Shown here: one piece after another, positions 24,617 to 33,291 of the stretch
How the letters are laid out: each line of letters begins with the position of its first letter
Numbering within the stretch: position 1 is the first letter of the stretch
Assembly: GCA_038124765.1 (NCBI GenBank)
Contig: JAYPCO010000006.1
Coordinates: forward strand, 1 to 44,557
Reading direction: 5' to 3'
From: HIMB59 sp038124765
GTDB taxonomy: Bacteria > Pseudomonadota > Alphaproteobacteria > HIMB59
DNA: 44,557 bases
The notes under the pieces: generated by a model
Told to the model about the DNA's origin: nothing
The model's database searches: none
The model's input: the letters and a program-made list of their open reading frames with translations, nothing else
Made by a program: the position numbers and the translations under genes

Positions 24617-25372
24617 AATAAGTGAAATGGGACAATGGTCTGAGGGCCTTTCCATTTCTCGATATTTTTTTAAAACATTTACCTTCATTACTTTGCTATA
24701 CAGGAAGGGAGAGATTAAGAAAAAATCAATTCTTATACCCTCTTGTTTTCCAAATTTATAGGTTTTGTAATCAAAAAAAGTATAGCTCTCACTTTTTGGC
24801 TGTAGTTCAAAAACATCAATTAGATCCAAATTTAAATATTTATAAAATTCTTTTCTTGACTGGGGTTGAGCTAGTGCATCTTTTCTATATTTTTTGATAT
24901 CATGAGCATCGCTGTCTTGAGGTATGACATTAAAATCACCTGTTAAAATAACAGAGTATTTCTCTTTTAGTTTTTTTATATGAGTATGTAGTTTACTCAT
25001 CCAGTCTAGCTTATTAGTAAATTTTTCAGTATCGATTGGGTTTCCATTTGGAAAATAGCAATTGATTAAAGCTACATTTTTATCTTTTAGCAAAATAGTA
25101 TTATTTCTAGCTTGAGTGTTGTTTAAATCTTCTAGTTCTACAGTCTCTTCCAGTAAAGCAGGGGATAGTGAAATAGATACTCCATTATAACTTTTTTGCG
25201 TTTGAGATATTGTTTGAAAATGAAAATTAGAAAAAAAATTACTTACATAATCCTGGTCTTCAATTTTTAATTCTTGAATACATAAAATATCTGGTTTTTC
25301 GTTTGTAATTAGATGTTCGACTAAGGGTTCTCTTGCTCTTAAAGAGTTAACATTCCAACTTATAATTTTCAC
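24605..25372 (-). CDS. xthA: Exodeoxyribonuclease III (AP endonuclease)
   Basis: A 255-residue EEP-fold nuclease for base-excision repair. It has ISWNVNSLRAR, the metal ligand E34 (CIQELKIED), TGDFNVIP and the closing PSDHCPI with D245 and H246. Full length for Xth. It starts 2 nt after the erpA stop, forming the erpA-xthA pair common in alphaproteobacteria. Its 3' end runs 12 nt into ilvD. Confidence 0.95.
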   Translation of the reverse strand: MKIISWNVNSLRAREPLVEHLITNEKPDILCIQELKIEDQDYVSNFFSNFHFQTISQTQKSYNGVSISLSPALLEETVELEDLNNTQARNNTILLKDKNVALINCYFPNGNPIDTEKFTNKLDWMSKLHTHIKKLKEKYSVILTGDFNVIPQDSDAHDIKKYRKDALAQPQSRKEFYKYLNLDLIDVFELQPKSESYTFFDYKTYKFGKQEGIRIDFFLISPFLYSKVMKVNVLKKYREMERPSDHCPISLILDI

Positions 25373-25374
25373 TT

Positions 25375-25701
25375 TTAAAGACTAAATGAACTCCCGCATC
25401 CACAAGAGCTTTTAGCATTAGGATTAGAAATACTAAAACTTGAACCAATCATCTCATCTTTGTAGTCTAATTCAGCCGCTTCGATGAAAGGAAGCGAATT
25501 TTTATCAATAATCACTTTTAAATTACCGAATTCAAAAATTTGATCCTTTTGATCGTTAATTTCACTTTCGCTTTGAAACACATATTGAAAACCAGAACAG
25601 CCTCCGCCTTTTACACGAATTCGAAAATAACTTTTATTTTGATTTTCTAAAACTTCTTGAATTTTACTTATGGCTCTATCTGTTATATTAATACTGCTCA
25701 T
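25375..25701 (-). CDS. erpA: A-type Fe-S cluster carrier protein (ErpA/IscA family)
   Basis: A 108-residue HesB/IscA-family carrier that delivers Fe-S clusters to apoproteins. The three cluster cysteines are C35 (GGGCSGFQY), C100 and C102 (SSCGCGSSF). Position next to xthA and dgt is the usual one for alphaproteobacterial ErpA. Its ATG (25701) and the dgt ATG (25705) point away from each other with only three bases between. Confidence 0.93.
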   Translation of the reverse strand: MSSINITDRAISKIQEVLENQNKSYFRIRVKGGGCSGFQYVFQSESEINDQKDQIFEFGNLKVIIDKNSLPFIEAAELDYKDEMIGSSFSISNPNAKSSCGCGSSFSL

Positions 25702-25704
25702 ATA

Positions 25705-26817
25705 ATGAATAATTTATCAGCTTTGCCTCAGAAATCTATAGGAAGACTTTATCCAGAGCAATCAGACCATCGATCCCCTTATGAAAGAGATCGTGATAGG
25801 ATTTATCATTCTACTGCCTTTCGTAAATTAAAAGATAAAACGCAAGTTTTTATGTTTGAAAAAGGGGATTATTATCGTAACCGCTTAACACATACTCTTG
25901 AAGTCTCCCAAATCGCCAGATCTATTAGTCGTCAATTGCATTTAAACGAAGATTTAGCTGAATGCATTGCTCTTTGTCATGATTTAGGTCATAGCCCCTT
26001 TGGTCATGTAGGAGAAGAAATAATCGCTCAGGAGTTAGACTTACAATTTGATCATAATTACCAATCTTTTAGACAAGTGACAGTTTTGGAAAAAAAATAC
26101 TTTAATTTTGATGGTCTCAATCTTAGTTGGGAGACATTAGACGGTCTTATTAAACATAACGGAATAATTCATAATACTGATCACAATTATAATTTATCTT
26201 CAGATTTTATATTTAATTTAAATCAAAACCCATCTTTAGAAGCTCAAATAGCGACTCTATCAGATGACATTGCATATATTGCGCATGACTTTGACGATGG
26301 TATTCGTGCAGGAATAATTCACATCGATGCTTTAGCACAGTTGCAGGATAGCGCATTAAACTTCTTAGATTTTAATTTTTTAAAAAACATGGATCCAAAG
26401 CTCTCTAGAAATTATATTTCTAGATCTATCGTCAATTACTTAGTATTGGATGTTATTCATGAAACTAAAAAAAATGTTCATAATAATAATATCCAAAACT
26501 TTAATGAAATAATCCACTATCCGATTTTTTTAGCCAGTTTTAGCAATAGTGTTAAAGAAAAAGTCTTAGATTTAAAAAAATATCTTTTTGATAATTTCTA
26601 TACTTCTCGATTTGTCCAAGAAGGAAGAATTAAAGCTGAGAGTATTTTGCTATTTATCATTAGTTATCTGAATGATGATATCGAGAGACTTCCTAAGAGC
26701 TGGCAAATAAAAATAGATAGTGAGGAATCAAAAAAACAAACTATAATTGACTATATTTGTGGCATGACAGATCAGTTTGCTATCAAATTTTATAATTCTT
26801 ATGCTCCTAAAAATTAA
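25705..26817 (+). CDS. dgt: dGTP triphosphohydrolase-like HD-domain protein
   Basis: A 370-residue HD-domain dNTPase. The motif LTHTLEVSQIARS gives the first histidine, CHDLGHSPFGHVGEE gives HD, and DDIAYIAHDFDDG gives the final aspartate. It hydrolyses dGTP or other dNTPs to nucleoside and triphosphate. The start at 25705 is used because the frame upstream runs into erpA; about 15 residues then precede the conserved RLYPEQSDHRSPYERDRDR. The 3' end overlaps argS by 17 nt. Confidence 0.92.
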   Translation: MNNLSALPQKSIGRLYPEQSDHRSPYERDRDRIYHSTAFRKLKDKTQVFMFEKGDYYRNRLTHTLEVSQIARSISRQLHLNEDLAECIALCHDLGHSPFGHVGEEIIAQELDLQFDHNYQSFRQVTVLEKKYFNFDGLNLSWETLDGLIKHNGIIHNTDHNYNLSSDFIFNLNQNPSLEAQIATLSDDIAYIAHDFDDGIRAGIIHIDALAQLQDSALNFLDFNFLKNMDPKLSRNYISRSIVNYLVLDVIHETKKNVHNNNIQNFNEIIHYPIFLASFSNSVKEKVLDLKKYLFDNFYTSRFVQEGRIKAESILLFIISYLNDDIERLPKSWQIKIDSEESKKQTIIDYICGMTDQFAIKFYNSYAPKN

Positions 26818-28441
26818 AAATAAACTTTCAGAAATAATTTCTTCTGAGGAAATTAGTATAGACGATATAGAAGTTGATATTCTTTATGATGACAAGGGGG
26901 ACTTTACATCTAATATTGCTTTGAAATTTGCAAAAATATTCAAAAAAAATCCTAGAGATTTTGCAAAGGAAATAATCTCTCAATTCAATCTTGATGAAAT
27001 AGAAAAAATAGAAATTGCTGGGCCGGGTTTTATTAATTTTTTTATAAAAGATAATGAGTTTTTAAACTTACAGCAAGATAGTCAAAAAACTGAGAGTAAT
27101 TACGGAAACATAAATGTGGAGTTTGTTTCAGCCAATCCAACAGGACCTTTGCATCTAGCTCACGGTAGAGGGGCAATAGTGGGAGATGTGTTATCAAATT
27201 TATTTGAATATTTTGGTCATAAAGTTACTCGCGAGTATTACGTCAATAATACTGGTAACCAAATTAATGAATTTTTATCATCCGTTATTCATTCCATTTC
27301 AACTCTATACAATTTAAATCTTTCTTATCAGCAATTTTATAAAGGTGAGTATATCCAAGATATTGCTCAAGATTGTTATTTAAAATTTAAAGATAAGTTT
27401 ACCCAAAAGACACTTACTACTGATGATGAATTAGAAATTGTTAATTTTGCAATAGACAATTTAGTGAATCAATCAATATCCATTCTTAAAAATGTTGGAA
27501 TTCATTTTTCAACGATTTCTTATGAGACTGAAATTATGAAAAAAAACTATCTTTCAGAAATAATTAATAATCTATCTAATAAAAAATTAATCAGAGTAGG
27601 GCAATTGAATATGCCTAAAGACTATCAGGATACCAAAAAAGATAATGAAATTACCATTTTTAATTCAACGGTATTTGGCGATGATGAAGATAGAGCAATT
27701 ACTAAAAACGATGGTACCCCAACTTATTTCGCTAACGATATTGCTTATCACGTCGATAAACATAAAAGAGGTTTTTCTAAATTAATCAATATTTGGGGAG
27801 CGGATCATCTGGGTTATTTAAAACGACTTTCAGCTGCTTTAACTTCATTATATCCAGAAATTGATTTTTCTGTTGTTTTTTGTCAAATCGTCAATTTAAA
27901 AAGAAACAACCAAATTCAGAAACTATCTAAACGAGAGGGCAATATATTCGAACTCAAAGATTTAATCGATGAAATAGGAGTTGATAATTTTAGATATTTT
28001 ATGTGTTATCGCAAAAACGATACTCATATGGATTTAGATATTGATTTAATAAAAAAAGAAAACAAAGAAAATCCTATCTATTATATTCAATATTCCTATG
28101 CAAGAGCACAGTCTGTATTGGACAAAGCAAACAAAATAATAAGCAGCAAAACCCCCATTACGGCAGATGTTAAAAATTTGTATAAAAAATTATTAGAGTG
28201 GGACTCAGTTGTTTTTTATGCATACAAAAAAACGGAAGTTCAAATCGTTGCACATTACTTAGAGAGTTTAGCCTCTTTTTTTCATACGCTATGGTCATCG
28301 GCTAAAAATAATCCTGCAGTACGTTTCCTCGATGATGATGGAAATATAAATGAGCATTTTCACGCCCTTATAACTAATTACCAAAGCGTACTTAAAAAAG
28401 GATTAAATATTTTAGGAATTGAACCTAAATTAAAAATGTGA
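26801..28441 (+). CDS. argS: Arginyl-tRNA synthetase
   Basis: A 546-residue class-I synthetase charging tRNA-Arg. The HIGH-equivalent is SANPTGPLHLAHGRGAIVGD, the signature region YVNNTGNQINEF follows, and KLSKREGN takes the KMSKS place. The C-terminal anticodon domain (YIQYSYARAQSVL...) is complete. The ATG at 26801 (MLLKIKNKLSE) is preferred to one 24 nt upstream because it gives the usual short N-terminal helix; either overlaps dgt. It is translationally coupled at its stop to the small membrane protein (GTGA). Confidence 0.95.
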   Translation: MLLKIKNKLSEIISSEEISIDDIEVDILYDDKGDFTSNIALKFAKIFKKNPRDFAKEIISQFNLDEIEKIEIAGPGFINFFIKDNEFLNLQQDSQKTESNYGNINVEFVSANPTGPLHLAHGRGAIVGDVLSNLFEYFGHKVTREYYVNNTGNQINEFLSSVIHSISTLYNLNLSYQQFYKGEYIQDIAQDCYLKFKDKFTQKTLTTDDELEIVNFAIDNLVNQSISILKNVGIHFSTISYETEIMKKNYLSEIINNLSNKKLIRVGQLNMPKDYQDTKKDNEITIFNSTVFGDDEDRAITKNDGTPTYFANDIAYHVDKHKRGFSKLINIWGADHLGYLKRLSAALTSLYPEIDFSVVFCQIVNLKRNNQIQKLSKREGNIFELKDLIDEIGVDNFRYFMCYRKNDTHMDLDIDLIKKENKENPIYYIQYSYARAQSVLDKANKIISSKTPITADVKNLYKKLLEWDSVVFYAYKKTEVQIVAHYLESLASFFHTLWSSAKNNPAVRFLDDDGNINEHFHALITNYQSVLKKGLNILGIEPKLKM

Positions 28442-28584
28442 ACAAATTTATATTTATTATTATTGTATCGTTTTTATTGCTATTCCTGTTCTTGGGTTAC
28501 TTTATCTATGATAATTTTTTTCAGTATATTTTTTTTAATAAATTTTTAGTAATTGAACCCGATAAATTTGATTTTATAAAATGA
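28438..28584 (+). CDS. 48-aa single-helix membrane protein in the SPOR-gene position
   Basis: A small ORF from GTG 28438 to TGA 28584. It overlaps the argS stop by 4 nt (GTGA) and the nagZ start by 4 nt (ATGA), the same coupling used by true genes in this window. Residues 3-24 (KFIFIIIVSFLLLFLFLGYFIY) form one membrane helix, followed by a short tail ending in EPDKFDFIK. In other alphaproteobacteria this slot between argS and nagZ holds a SPOR-domain protein, also with one N-terminal helix, so this may be its extremely reduced relic. No SPOR domain remains. Confidence 0.55.
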   Translation: MNKFIFIIIVSFLLLFLFLGYFIYDNFFQYIFFNKFLVIEPDKFDFIK

Positions 28585-29597
28585 AAACACCTTTAATTAT
28601 TTCTATTAAATCCACTAAACTATCTGCAAAAGAAACTTATAATATTTCTAAGCACAAACCTTTTGGGGTAATTTTATTTGCCAGGAATATTAAGACCATT
28701 AATCAAGTTGTATCTTTAAATAAATCAATAAAAAAAATTAGCAAACATACATTAATATTTGTAGACCAAGAGGGGGGTATCGTAAATCGTTTTAAAAATT
28801 TTAAAGATTTAAAATTTAAAGATAATTATGAATATTACAAAATTTATCTCAAGCATCCATCTCTTGCTCAACAATTAGTTTACTTAAAAAATTTTATTAC
28901 ATCATATTATTTAGTCAAAATGGGTTTTGATAGTAATACTGTTCCAGTATTAGATTTACCTTTAAAAAATACTGCAGACTTTATTAAGAAAAGAACCTTC
29001 GGCCCAGATTTTGAGATAGCATTTACACTCAACAAAATTATTATTGATGTAAACCACCATTTTGGATTATTCCCTGTTATCAAACATATTCCTGGCCATG
29101 GAGTTACATCTAAAGACTCACATTTGTCACTTCCTATATCAAAATTATCCTCAAAACAGTTAGAGCAACATTTAGTTCTATTTAACAAGTTTAAAAATAT
29201 AAATTTAGCGATGACCGCCCACATTCAATATAATTCTTGGGACTCGAGTAATATCGCTACTTTTTCTTCTAATGTTATAAAAAACATAATTAGAAAAAAA
29301 ATTGGCTTTAAGGGCCTGCTAATGAGTGATGATTTAATGATGAAGGCAAATACCTATGACATAAAAAATACTGTTATACTAGCCAACAAAGTAGGATTAG
29401 ATATTTTATTAGATTGCGCTTCTGATTGGGATAGGTACCTCGAAATTATTAAAAATTTTAAAAAATCTAAAAATTATTCAAATCTAATTACCAAAAAAAC
29501 ATTTCATCCGAAACGATCGTTGAAATTATTAGAATCTATCAATATCAATCATTATGTGCAGTTGTATAATGAATTATTAAAAATTTATGGAATCTAA
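28581..29597 (+). CDS. nagZ: Beta-N-acetylhexosaminidase, GH3 (NagZ-like)
   Basis: A 338-residue glycoside hydrolase of family 3. Substrate-binding VDQEGGIVNRF (61-71), KHIPGHG..SKDSH (168-181, carrying the general acid/base His-Asp pair) and the nucleophile D250 in LLMSDDLMM are present. NagZ removes GlcNAc from anhydromuropeptides in cell-wall recycling. Length is normal. It opens the nagZ-scpA-scpB run and overlaps scpA by 11 nt. Confidence 0.93.
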   Translation: MKTPLIISIKSTKLSAKETYNISKHKPFGVILFARNIKTINQVVSLNKSIKKISKHTLIFVDQEGGIVNRFKNFKDLKFKDNYEYYKIYLKHPSLAQQLVYLKNFITSYYLVKMGFDSNTVPVLDLPLKNTADFIKKRTFGPDFEIAFTLNKIIIDVNHHFGLFPVIKHIPGHGVTSKDSHLSLPISKLSSKQLEQHLVLFNKFKNINLAMTAHIQYNSWDSSNIATFSSNVIKNIIRKKIGFKGLLMSDDLMMKANTYDIKNTVILANKVGLDILLDCASDWDRYLEIIKNFKKSKNYSNLITKKTFHPKRSLKLLESININHYVQLYNELLKIYGI

Positions 29598-30339
29598 TCT
29601 CAATATAGAAATTCAAGATTATAATGGCCCTTTAGATGTTCTGTTAGAACTTGTTCATAAAAATAAATACGATTTAAAAAATTTACCCATTCTTGATCTT
29701 TGTAATCAATACATCAGTTTTATAGAAGATTTGAAAGTAGTAAGTATTGAAATAGCCTCAGAGTATCTCTTAATGGCTTCTATTATGGTTTTTTTAAAAT
29801 CTAAGTACTTAGTTAACAAAGATAAAGAGGAAGATGTTAAAAAAGTAACACGTTTTTTAACTAATCGATTGACTATTTTAGAGTTAGTTAATCAAAATAG
29901 TAAAAAACTATTTGACCTTCCTCAGTTCAAGCAGGAATTTTTTGCTAATACCTATAAAAATAAACTAAAGATAGAAAAGAACTTTATAATCAAAGATAAG
30001 TTAATCGATTTACTTAAAGCCTATGCCAGTATTTATAAAAGAAACCAACAATACACGTTAAAATTTACTTCCTCGAAGTTATTTACTATCAAAGATGGCC
30101 AAAATATCATTAGTAAAAGAATACTGAATAATCCTGATTGGTTTACATTAAAAAGCTTACTGCCAAATGATCTGCAATCTGAAATTATGAATAAATCATT
30201 TTTTTCTAGTACTTTTAACGCTAGTTTGCACATGGCAAAAAAAGATAAAGATAAAGAGAAAAAAATTGATATAAAACAATCACAACCTTTTTCTGATATA
30301 TATTTAAAAAAACATGAGCGAAACATCACAGAAAATTGA
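29587..30339 (+). CDS. scpA: Segregation and condensation protein A (kleisin)
   Basis: A 250-residue ScpA kleisin, the link between SMC heads. The N-terminal domain is typical: YNGPLDVLLELVHKNKYDLKNLPI followed by QYISFIEDL and EYLLMASIMVFLKSKYLV. The C-terminus is basic and lysine-rich. It overlaps nagZ by 11 nt and scpB by 26 nt, so the three are tightly co-translated. Confidence 0.92.
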   Translation: MESNLNIEIQDYNGPLDVLLELVHKNKYDLKNLPILDLCNQYISFIEDLKVVSIEIASEYLLMASIMVFLKSKYLVNKDKEEDVKKVTRFLTNRLTILELVNQNSKKLFDLPQFKQEFFANTYKNKLKIEKNFIIKDKLIDLLKAYASIYKRNQQYTLKFTSSKLFTIKDGQNIISKRILNNPDWFTLKSLLPNDLQSEIMNKSFFSSTFNASLHMAKKDKDKEKKIDIKQSQPFSDIYLKKHERNITEN

Positions 30340-30964
30340 AGCACTCATATTTGCATCAAGCAAACCAGTTTCAGAGAATGAGATTAAAAAAAGATTGGAT
30401 TTGCATGAGGACATTTCTGAACTACTAGCTAATTTAGAGCACTCCTACCAACATCGAGGTATCAATTTAAAAAAAATTTCAAACGGTTGGATTTTTCTGA
30501 CTAACACAGAGGTTAGTGAAATTTTCCATGAAAAAAGAGAAATCCAAAAACGCCTCTCTAAACAAGCTATCGAAACTCTTGCAATTGTCGTTTACCATCA
30601 ACCTATTACTAAAGCTGAAATTGAAAGCATTCGTGGTGTTGTAATTGGCCAGGGTATTTTTGATCAATTAATGGAATTAGGTTGGATTGCACCAGGGGGG
30701 AGAAAAGAAGTTCCCGGTCGACCCATACTTTGGGAGACAACCGATGATTTTTTACTTCATTTTGGCTTAGGTACGTTGGATAATCTACCTGGTATTGAAG
30801 AGATGAAAAACTCTGGAATTTTAAATGATAATTTCGCTTCCATGAATATCCAAGAAGTATCTGATGATTTAAATAAAGATGAAGCGTTTGTAGATGACAA
30901 CGATGAAAATGACAACCTCGATGATTTCACACAGAGTCAATTAACTGAGACCAATGATAATTGA
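30314..30964 (+). CDS. scpB: Segregation and condensation protein B
   Basis: A 216-residue ScpB with two winged-helix domains, including LSKQAIETLAIVVYHQPITKAEIESIRGV and RPILWETTDDFLLHFGL. It binds ScpA in the SMC-ScpAB condensin. After about residue 165 there is an acidic, asparagine-rich tail, probably disordered. Its stop overlaps the ABC ATPase start by 11 nt. Confidence 0.93.
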   Translation: MSETSQKIEALIFASSKPVSENEIKKRLDLHEDISELLANLEHSYQHRGINLKKISNGWIFLTNTEVSEIFHEKREIQKRLSKQAIETLAIVVYHQPITKAEIESIRGVVIGQGIFDQLMELGWIAPGGRKEVPGRPILWETTDDFLLHFGLGTLDNLPGIEEMKNSGILNDNFASMNIQEVSDDLNKDEAFVDDNDENDNLDDFTQSQLTETNDN

Positions 30965-32000
30965 TGTTAAAAATCTTCATCATTCCTATGGTAGTGTTGA
31001 AGCTCTTAAGAATTTAAATTTTTCAATTAAAAAAAATTCTATTGTTTCCATCTTAGGTCCCTCCGGATGCGGAAAAACTACCCTTATTCGAGTGATTGCA
31101 GGTTTGGAGGAAATTCAACAAGGAGAAATTTATTTAGAGAGCAATTTAGTTGCCAATAAAACGTTTAATACGCCGCCCGAGAAGAGACCTTTGTCGTATG
31201 TTTTTCAAGATTTTGCACTTTTCCCTCATATGACAGTTTTAGAAAATATAAGTTTTGCTGCCGGTTCGAATAAAAATAAAAAACAATTAATCGAACAAGT
31301 AATTCAGTTAGCCAAGGTTAATAATTTTTTACATAAATACCCTCATTCACTTAGCGGTGGTGAGCAACAAAGAGTTGCATTGGCGCGATCTATAGCAGTC
31401 CAACCCAAATTACTCCTATTAGATGAACCCTTTTCAGATTTAGATGCAAATTTAAAAAGTGAAATTATCGATGATACGTTACATTTAATTAACAGTTTAG
31501 AGTCATCGGCAATTATAGTGACTCATAATGCAGAAGAGGCAATGTTCCTTAGTGATACCATTTTAGTGATGGATAAAGGGTCGATAGTTCAAATTGGTAA
31601 TCCTCATGAAATTTACTTTAAACCAAAAAATTTATATGTTTCCTCCCTTTTTGGAGAGACAAATATTTTTGAATCAACAGTAGTAAACGCTTCATGCGAA
31701 ACACCATTGGGTATTATTAACTCTAATGGTTTTTCAGAAAATCAAAATGTGAATGTTGTCATTAGACCTGAGGCCATTAAATTAAATTTAGAAAAATCCC
31801 CACTTTTAAATCCTAATACGGGAGTAGTTGTCGATTCAAAGTTTCTTGGTAATAGTGCCATCGTGCATATGAGTGTGATTGATAATAAAAATAGAAAACA
31901 TCATATACATAGTAAAGTTGTAGGTGATTTTTTACCTCCAGCGGCTAGCTCGGTATCAATTACCTTAGATCCAAAACATATTTTTATTTTTCCTAGATAA
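30954..32000 (+). CDS. ABC transporter ATP-binding protein (FbpC/PotA-like), orphan
   Basis: A 348-residue ATPase. Walker A is GPSGCGKTT (35-43), the Q-loop is VFQDFALFPHM, the signature is LSGGEQQRVALARS, Walker B is LLLLDEPFSDLD, and the H-loop is VTHNAEEA. The C-terminal 120 residues form a TOBE domain, as in MalK/FbpC/PotA-type importers of iron, polyamines or sugars. No permease or binding protein lies nearby. It is inserted between scpB (11-nt overlap) and tatA (29 nt downstream), so it would be expressed with them and must use partners encoded elsewhere. Confidence 0.9.
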   Translation: MIIDVKNLHHSYGSVEALKNLNFSIKKNSIVSILGPSGCGKTTLIRVIAGLEEIQQGEIYLESNLVANKTFNTPPEKRPLSYVFQDFALFPHMTVLENISFAAGSNKNKKQLIEQVIQLAKVNNFLHKYPHSLSGGEQQRVALARSIAVQPKLLLLDEPFSDLDANLKSEIIDDTLHLINSLESSAIIVTHNAEEAMFLSDTILVMDKGSIVQIGNPHEIYFKPKNLYVSSLFGETNIFESTVVNASCETPLGIINSNGFSENQNVNVVIRPEAIKLNLEKSPLLNPNTGVVVDSKFLGNSAIVHMSVIDNKNRKHHIHSKVVGDFLPPAASSVSITLDPKHIFIFPR

Positions 32001-32029
32001 TTTCATTAAATTTGATATAAAAATTGCTC

Positions 32030-32215
32030 ATGGGAGCATTTAGCATTTGGCATTGGATCATAGTACTCGTGATTGTGCTATTATTATTTGGAAAAGGTAA
32101 AATACCTTCATTGATGTCTGATATGGCCAAAGGAATTAAATCCTTTAAAAAGGGCATGTCTGATGATGACAGCTCCTCTTCTTCTAATTCAGAAAATTCC
32201 AATAAGGACCAGTAA
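32030..32215 (+). CDS. tatA: Twin-arginine translocase subunit TatA
   Basis: A 61-residue TatA from the ATG at 32030 (a TTG 6 nt upstream is less likely). One short membrane helix (IWHWIIVLVIVLLLF) is followed by FGKGKIP and an amphipathic helix, then a serine- and asparagine-rich tail. TatA oligomers form the transport conduit for folded proteins. Its stop shares one base with the tatB ATG. Confidence 0.92.
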   Translation: MGAFSIWHWIIVLVIVLLLFGKGKIPSLMSDMAKGIKSFKKGMSDDDSSSSSNSENSNKDQ

Positions 32216-32514
32216 TGTTTTCTTTAGGTTGGATGGAGATTTCCATCATCCTAATTATCACTGTTATTGTTGTTGGCCCCAAGGAAATTCCAACTGTTAT
32301 TCGTTTTGTTAAATCCATTACCTCCAATTTAAAAAAACTATCTAGGGAATTTACCTCAACCGTGGATGAAATTACTCACTTACAGGAAGTTAAGGATATT
32401 AAAAAAGAAATCTTAGATACTAAGGAGGCAGTTGTAAAAGAGGGTAAGGATCTCGATGAATTTATTGATAAAAGTAACAAAGAAATTTTAGATGAGGAGA
32501 AAAAAGATGTCTGA
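32215..32514 (+). CDS. tatB: Twin-arginine translocase subunit TatB
   Basis: A 99-residue TatB: an N-terminal FSLGWMEISIILIITVIVVGPKEIP with the conserved Glu in the helix and the GP-KE-P hinge, then a long charged amphipathic segment. It receives Tat substrates with TatC. It is flanked by tatA (1-base overlap) and tatC (8-nt overlap). Confidence 0.93.
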   Translation: MFSLGWMEISIILIITVIVVGPKEIPTVIRFVKSITSNLKKLSREFTSTVDEITHLQEVKDIKKEILDTKEAVVKEGKDLDEFIDKSNKEILDEEKKDV

Positions 32515-33289
32515 TGCTACCCCAGATACCATGAACTTTTTTGACCATTTAAAAGAATTAAGAAAAAAGCTTCTTTATTCTATAATTTTTTTTGTATTAA
32601 CTTTTATTGTTTGTTTTTATTATTCCCAATCAATCTTTGAGTTTATCGCCCAACCACTAACCTCCATCCTACCTGAGGGAAATGGTTTAATTTATACAGC
32701 TCTACAAGAAGCGTTTCTGACTAATGTAAAAGTTGCTTTTTTTACAGCGGCATTTATTTCTTTTCCTTTTTTCTCTATTCAAGTTTGGTCTTTTATTGCT
32801 CCGGGTTTATTAAAAAAAGAAAAACAGATATCATTACCAACACTAATTGCAATTCCTATACTGTTTTTACTTGGTGCAGCAGTGGTTTATTATGTTATTT
32901 CACCGATCGCCTGGAAGTTTTTTTTGAGTTTTCAAACTGCACAATCTGAAGGTCTCAATATTACATTGCAGGCTAAAATGAATGAATACCTCTCATTAAT
33001 GATGACATTTATTTTTGCTTTTGGTTTAGCTTTCCAGCTGCCTGTTATTCTTTTGCTACTAGTTCGTTTTGGAGTTTTGACAATCAAGCAGTTAATTTCA
33101 TTTAGAAAATATGCAATTGTTTTATCCTTTATCTTTGCAGCAATCATCACTCCGCCTGATCCATTTTCTCAAATATCATTAGCTTTACCGATAATAATTT
33201 TATATGAGGTATCAATATTGATCTCACGATTTATGTCAAAAAAACATAAGAAAAAAGAAGAAGAAGATGATAAGGATATTGAAGAATAA
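32507..33289 (+). CDS. tatC: Twin-arginine translocase subunit TatC
   Basis: A 260-residue TatC from the ATG at 32507, preceded by GAGGAG at good spacing; an in-frame ATG 15 nt upstream is disfavoured for this reason. Six helices are visible, with the N-terminal FFDHLKELRKKL and the ARFGVLTIKQLISFRKYAIV region near the C-terminus typical of TatC. The C-terminal tail is a run of lysine and glutamate. Confidence 0.95.
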   Translation: MSDATPDTMNFFDHLKELRKKLLYSIIFFVLTFIVCFYYSQSIFEFIAQPLTSILPEGNGLIYTALQEAFLTNVKVAFFTAAFISFPFFSIQVWSFIAPGLLKKEKQISLPTLIAIPILFLLGAAVVYYVISPIAWKFFLSFQTAQSEGLNITLQAKMNEYLSLMMTFIFAFGLAFQLPVILLLLVRFGVLTIKQLISFRKYAIVLSFIFAAIITPPDPFSQISLALPIIILYEVSILISRFMSKKHKKKEEEDDKDIEE

Positions 33290-33291
33290 TT

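Noticed and set aside
28907..29224. Minus-strand ORF of 105 codons
   Set aside because: It lies fully antisense to nagZ, whose motifs and coupling are clear.
30033..30344. Minus-strand ORF of 103 codons
   Set aside because: Antisense to scpA and the start of scpB; no family resemblance.
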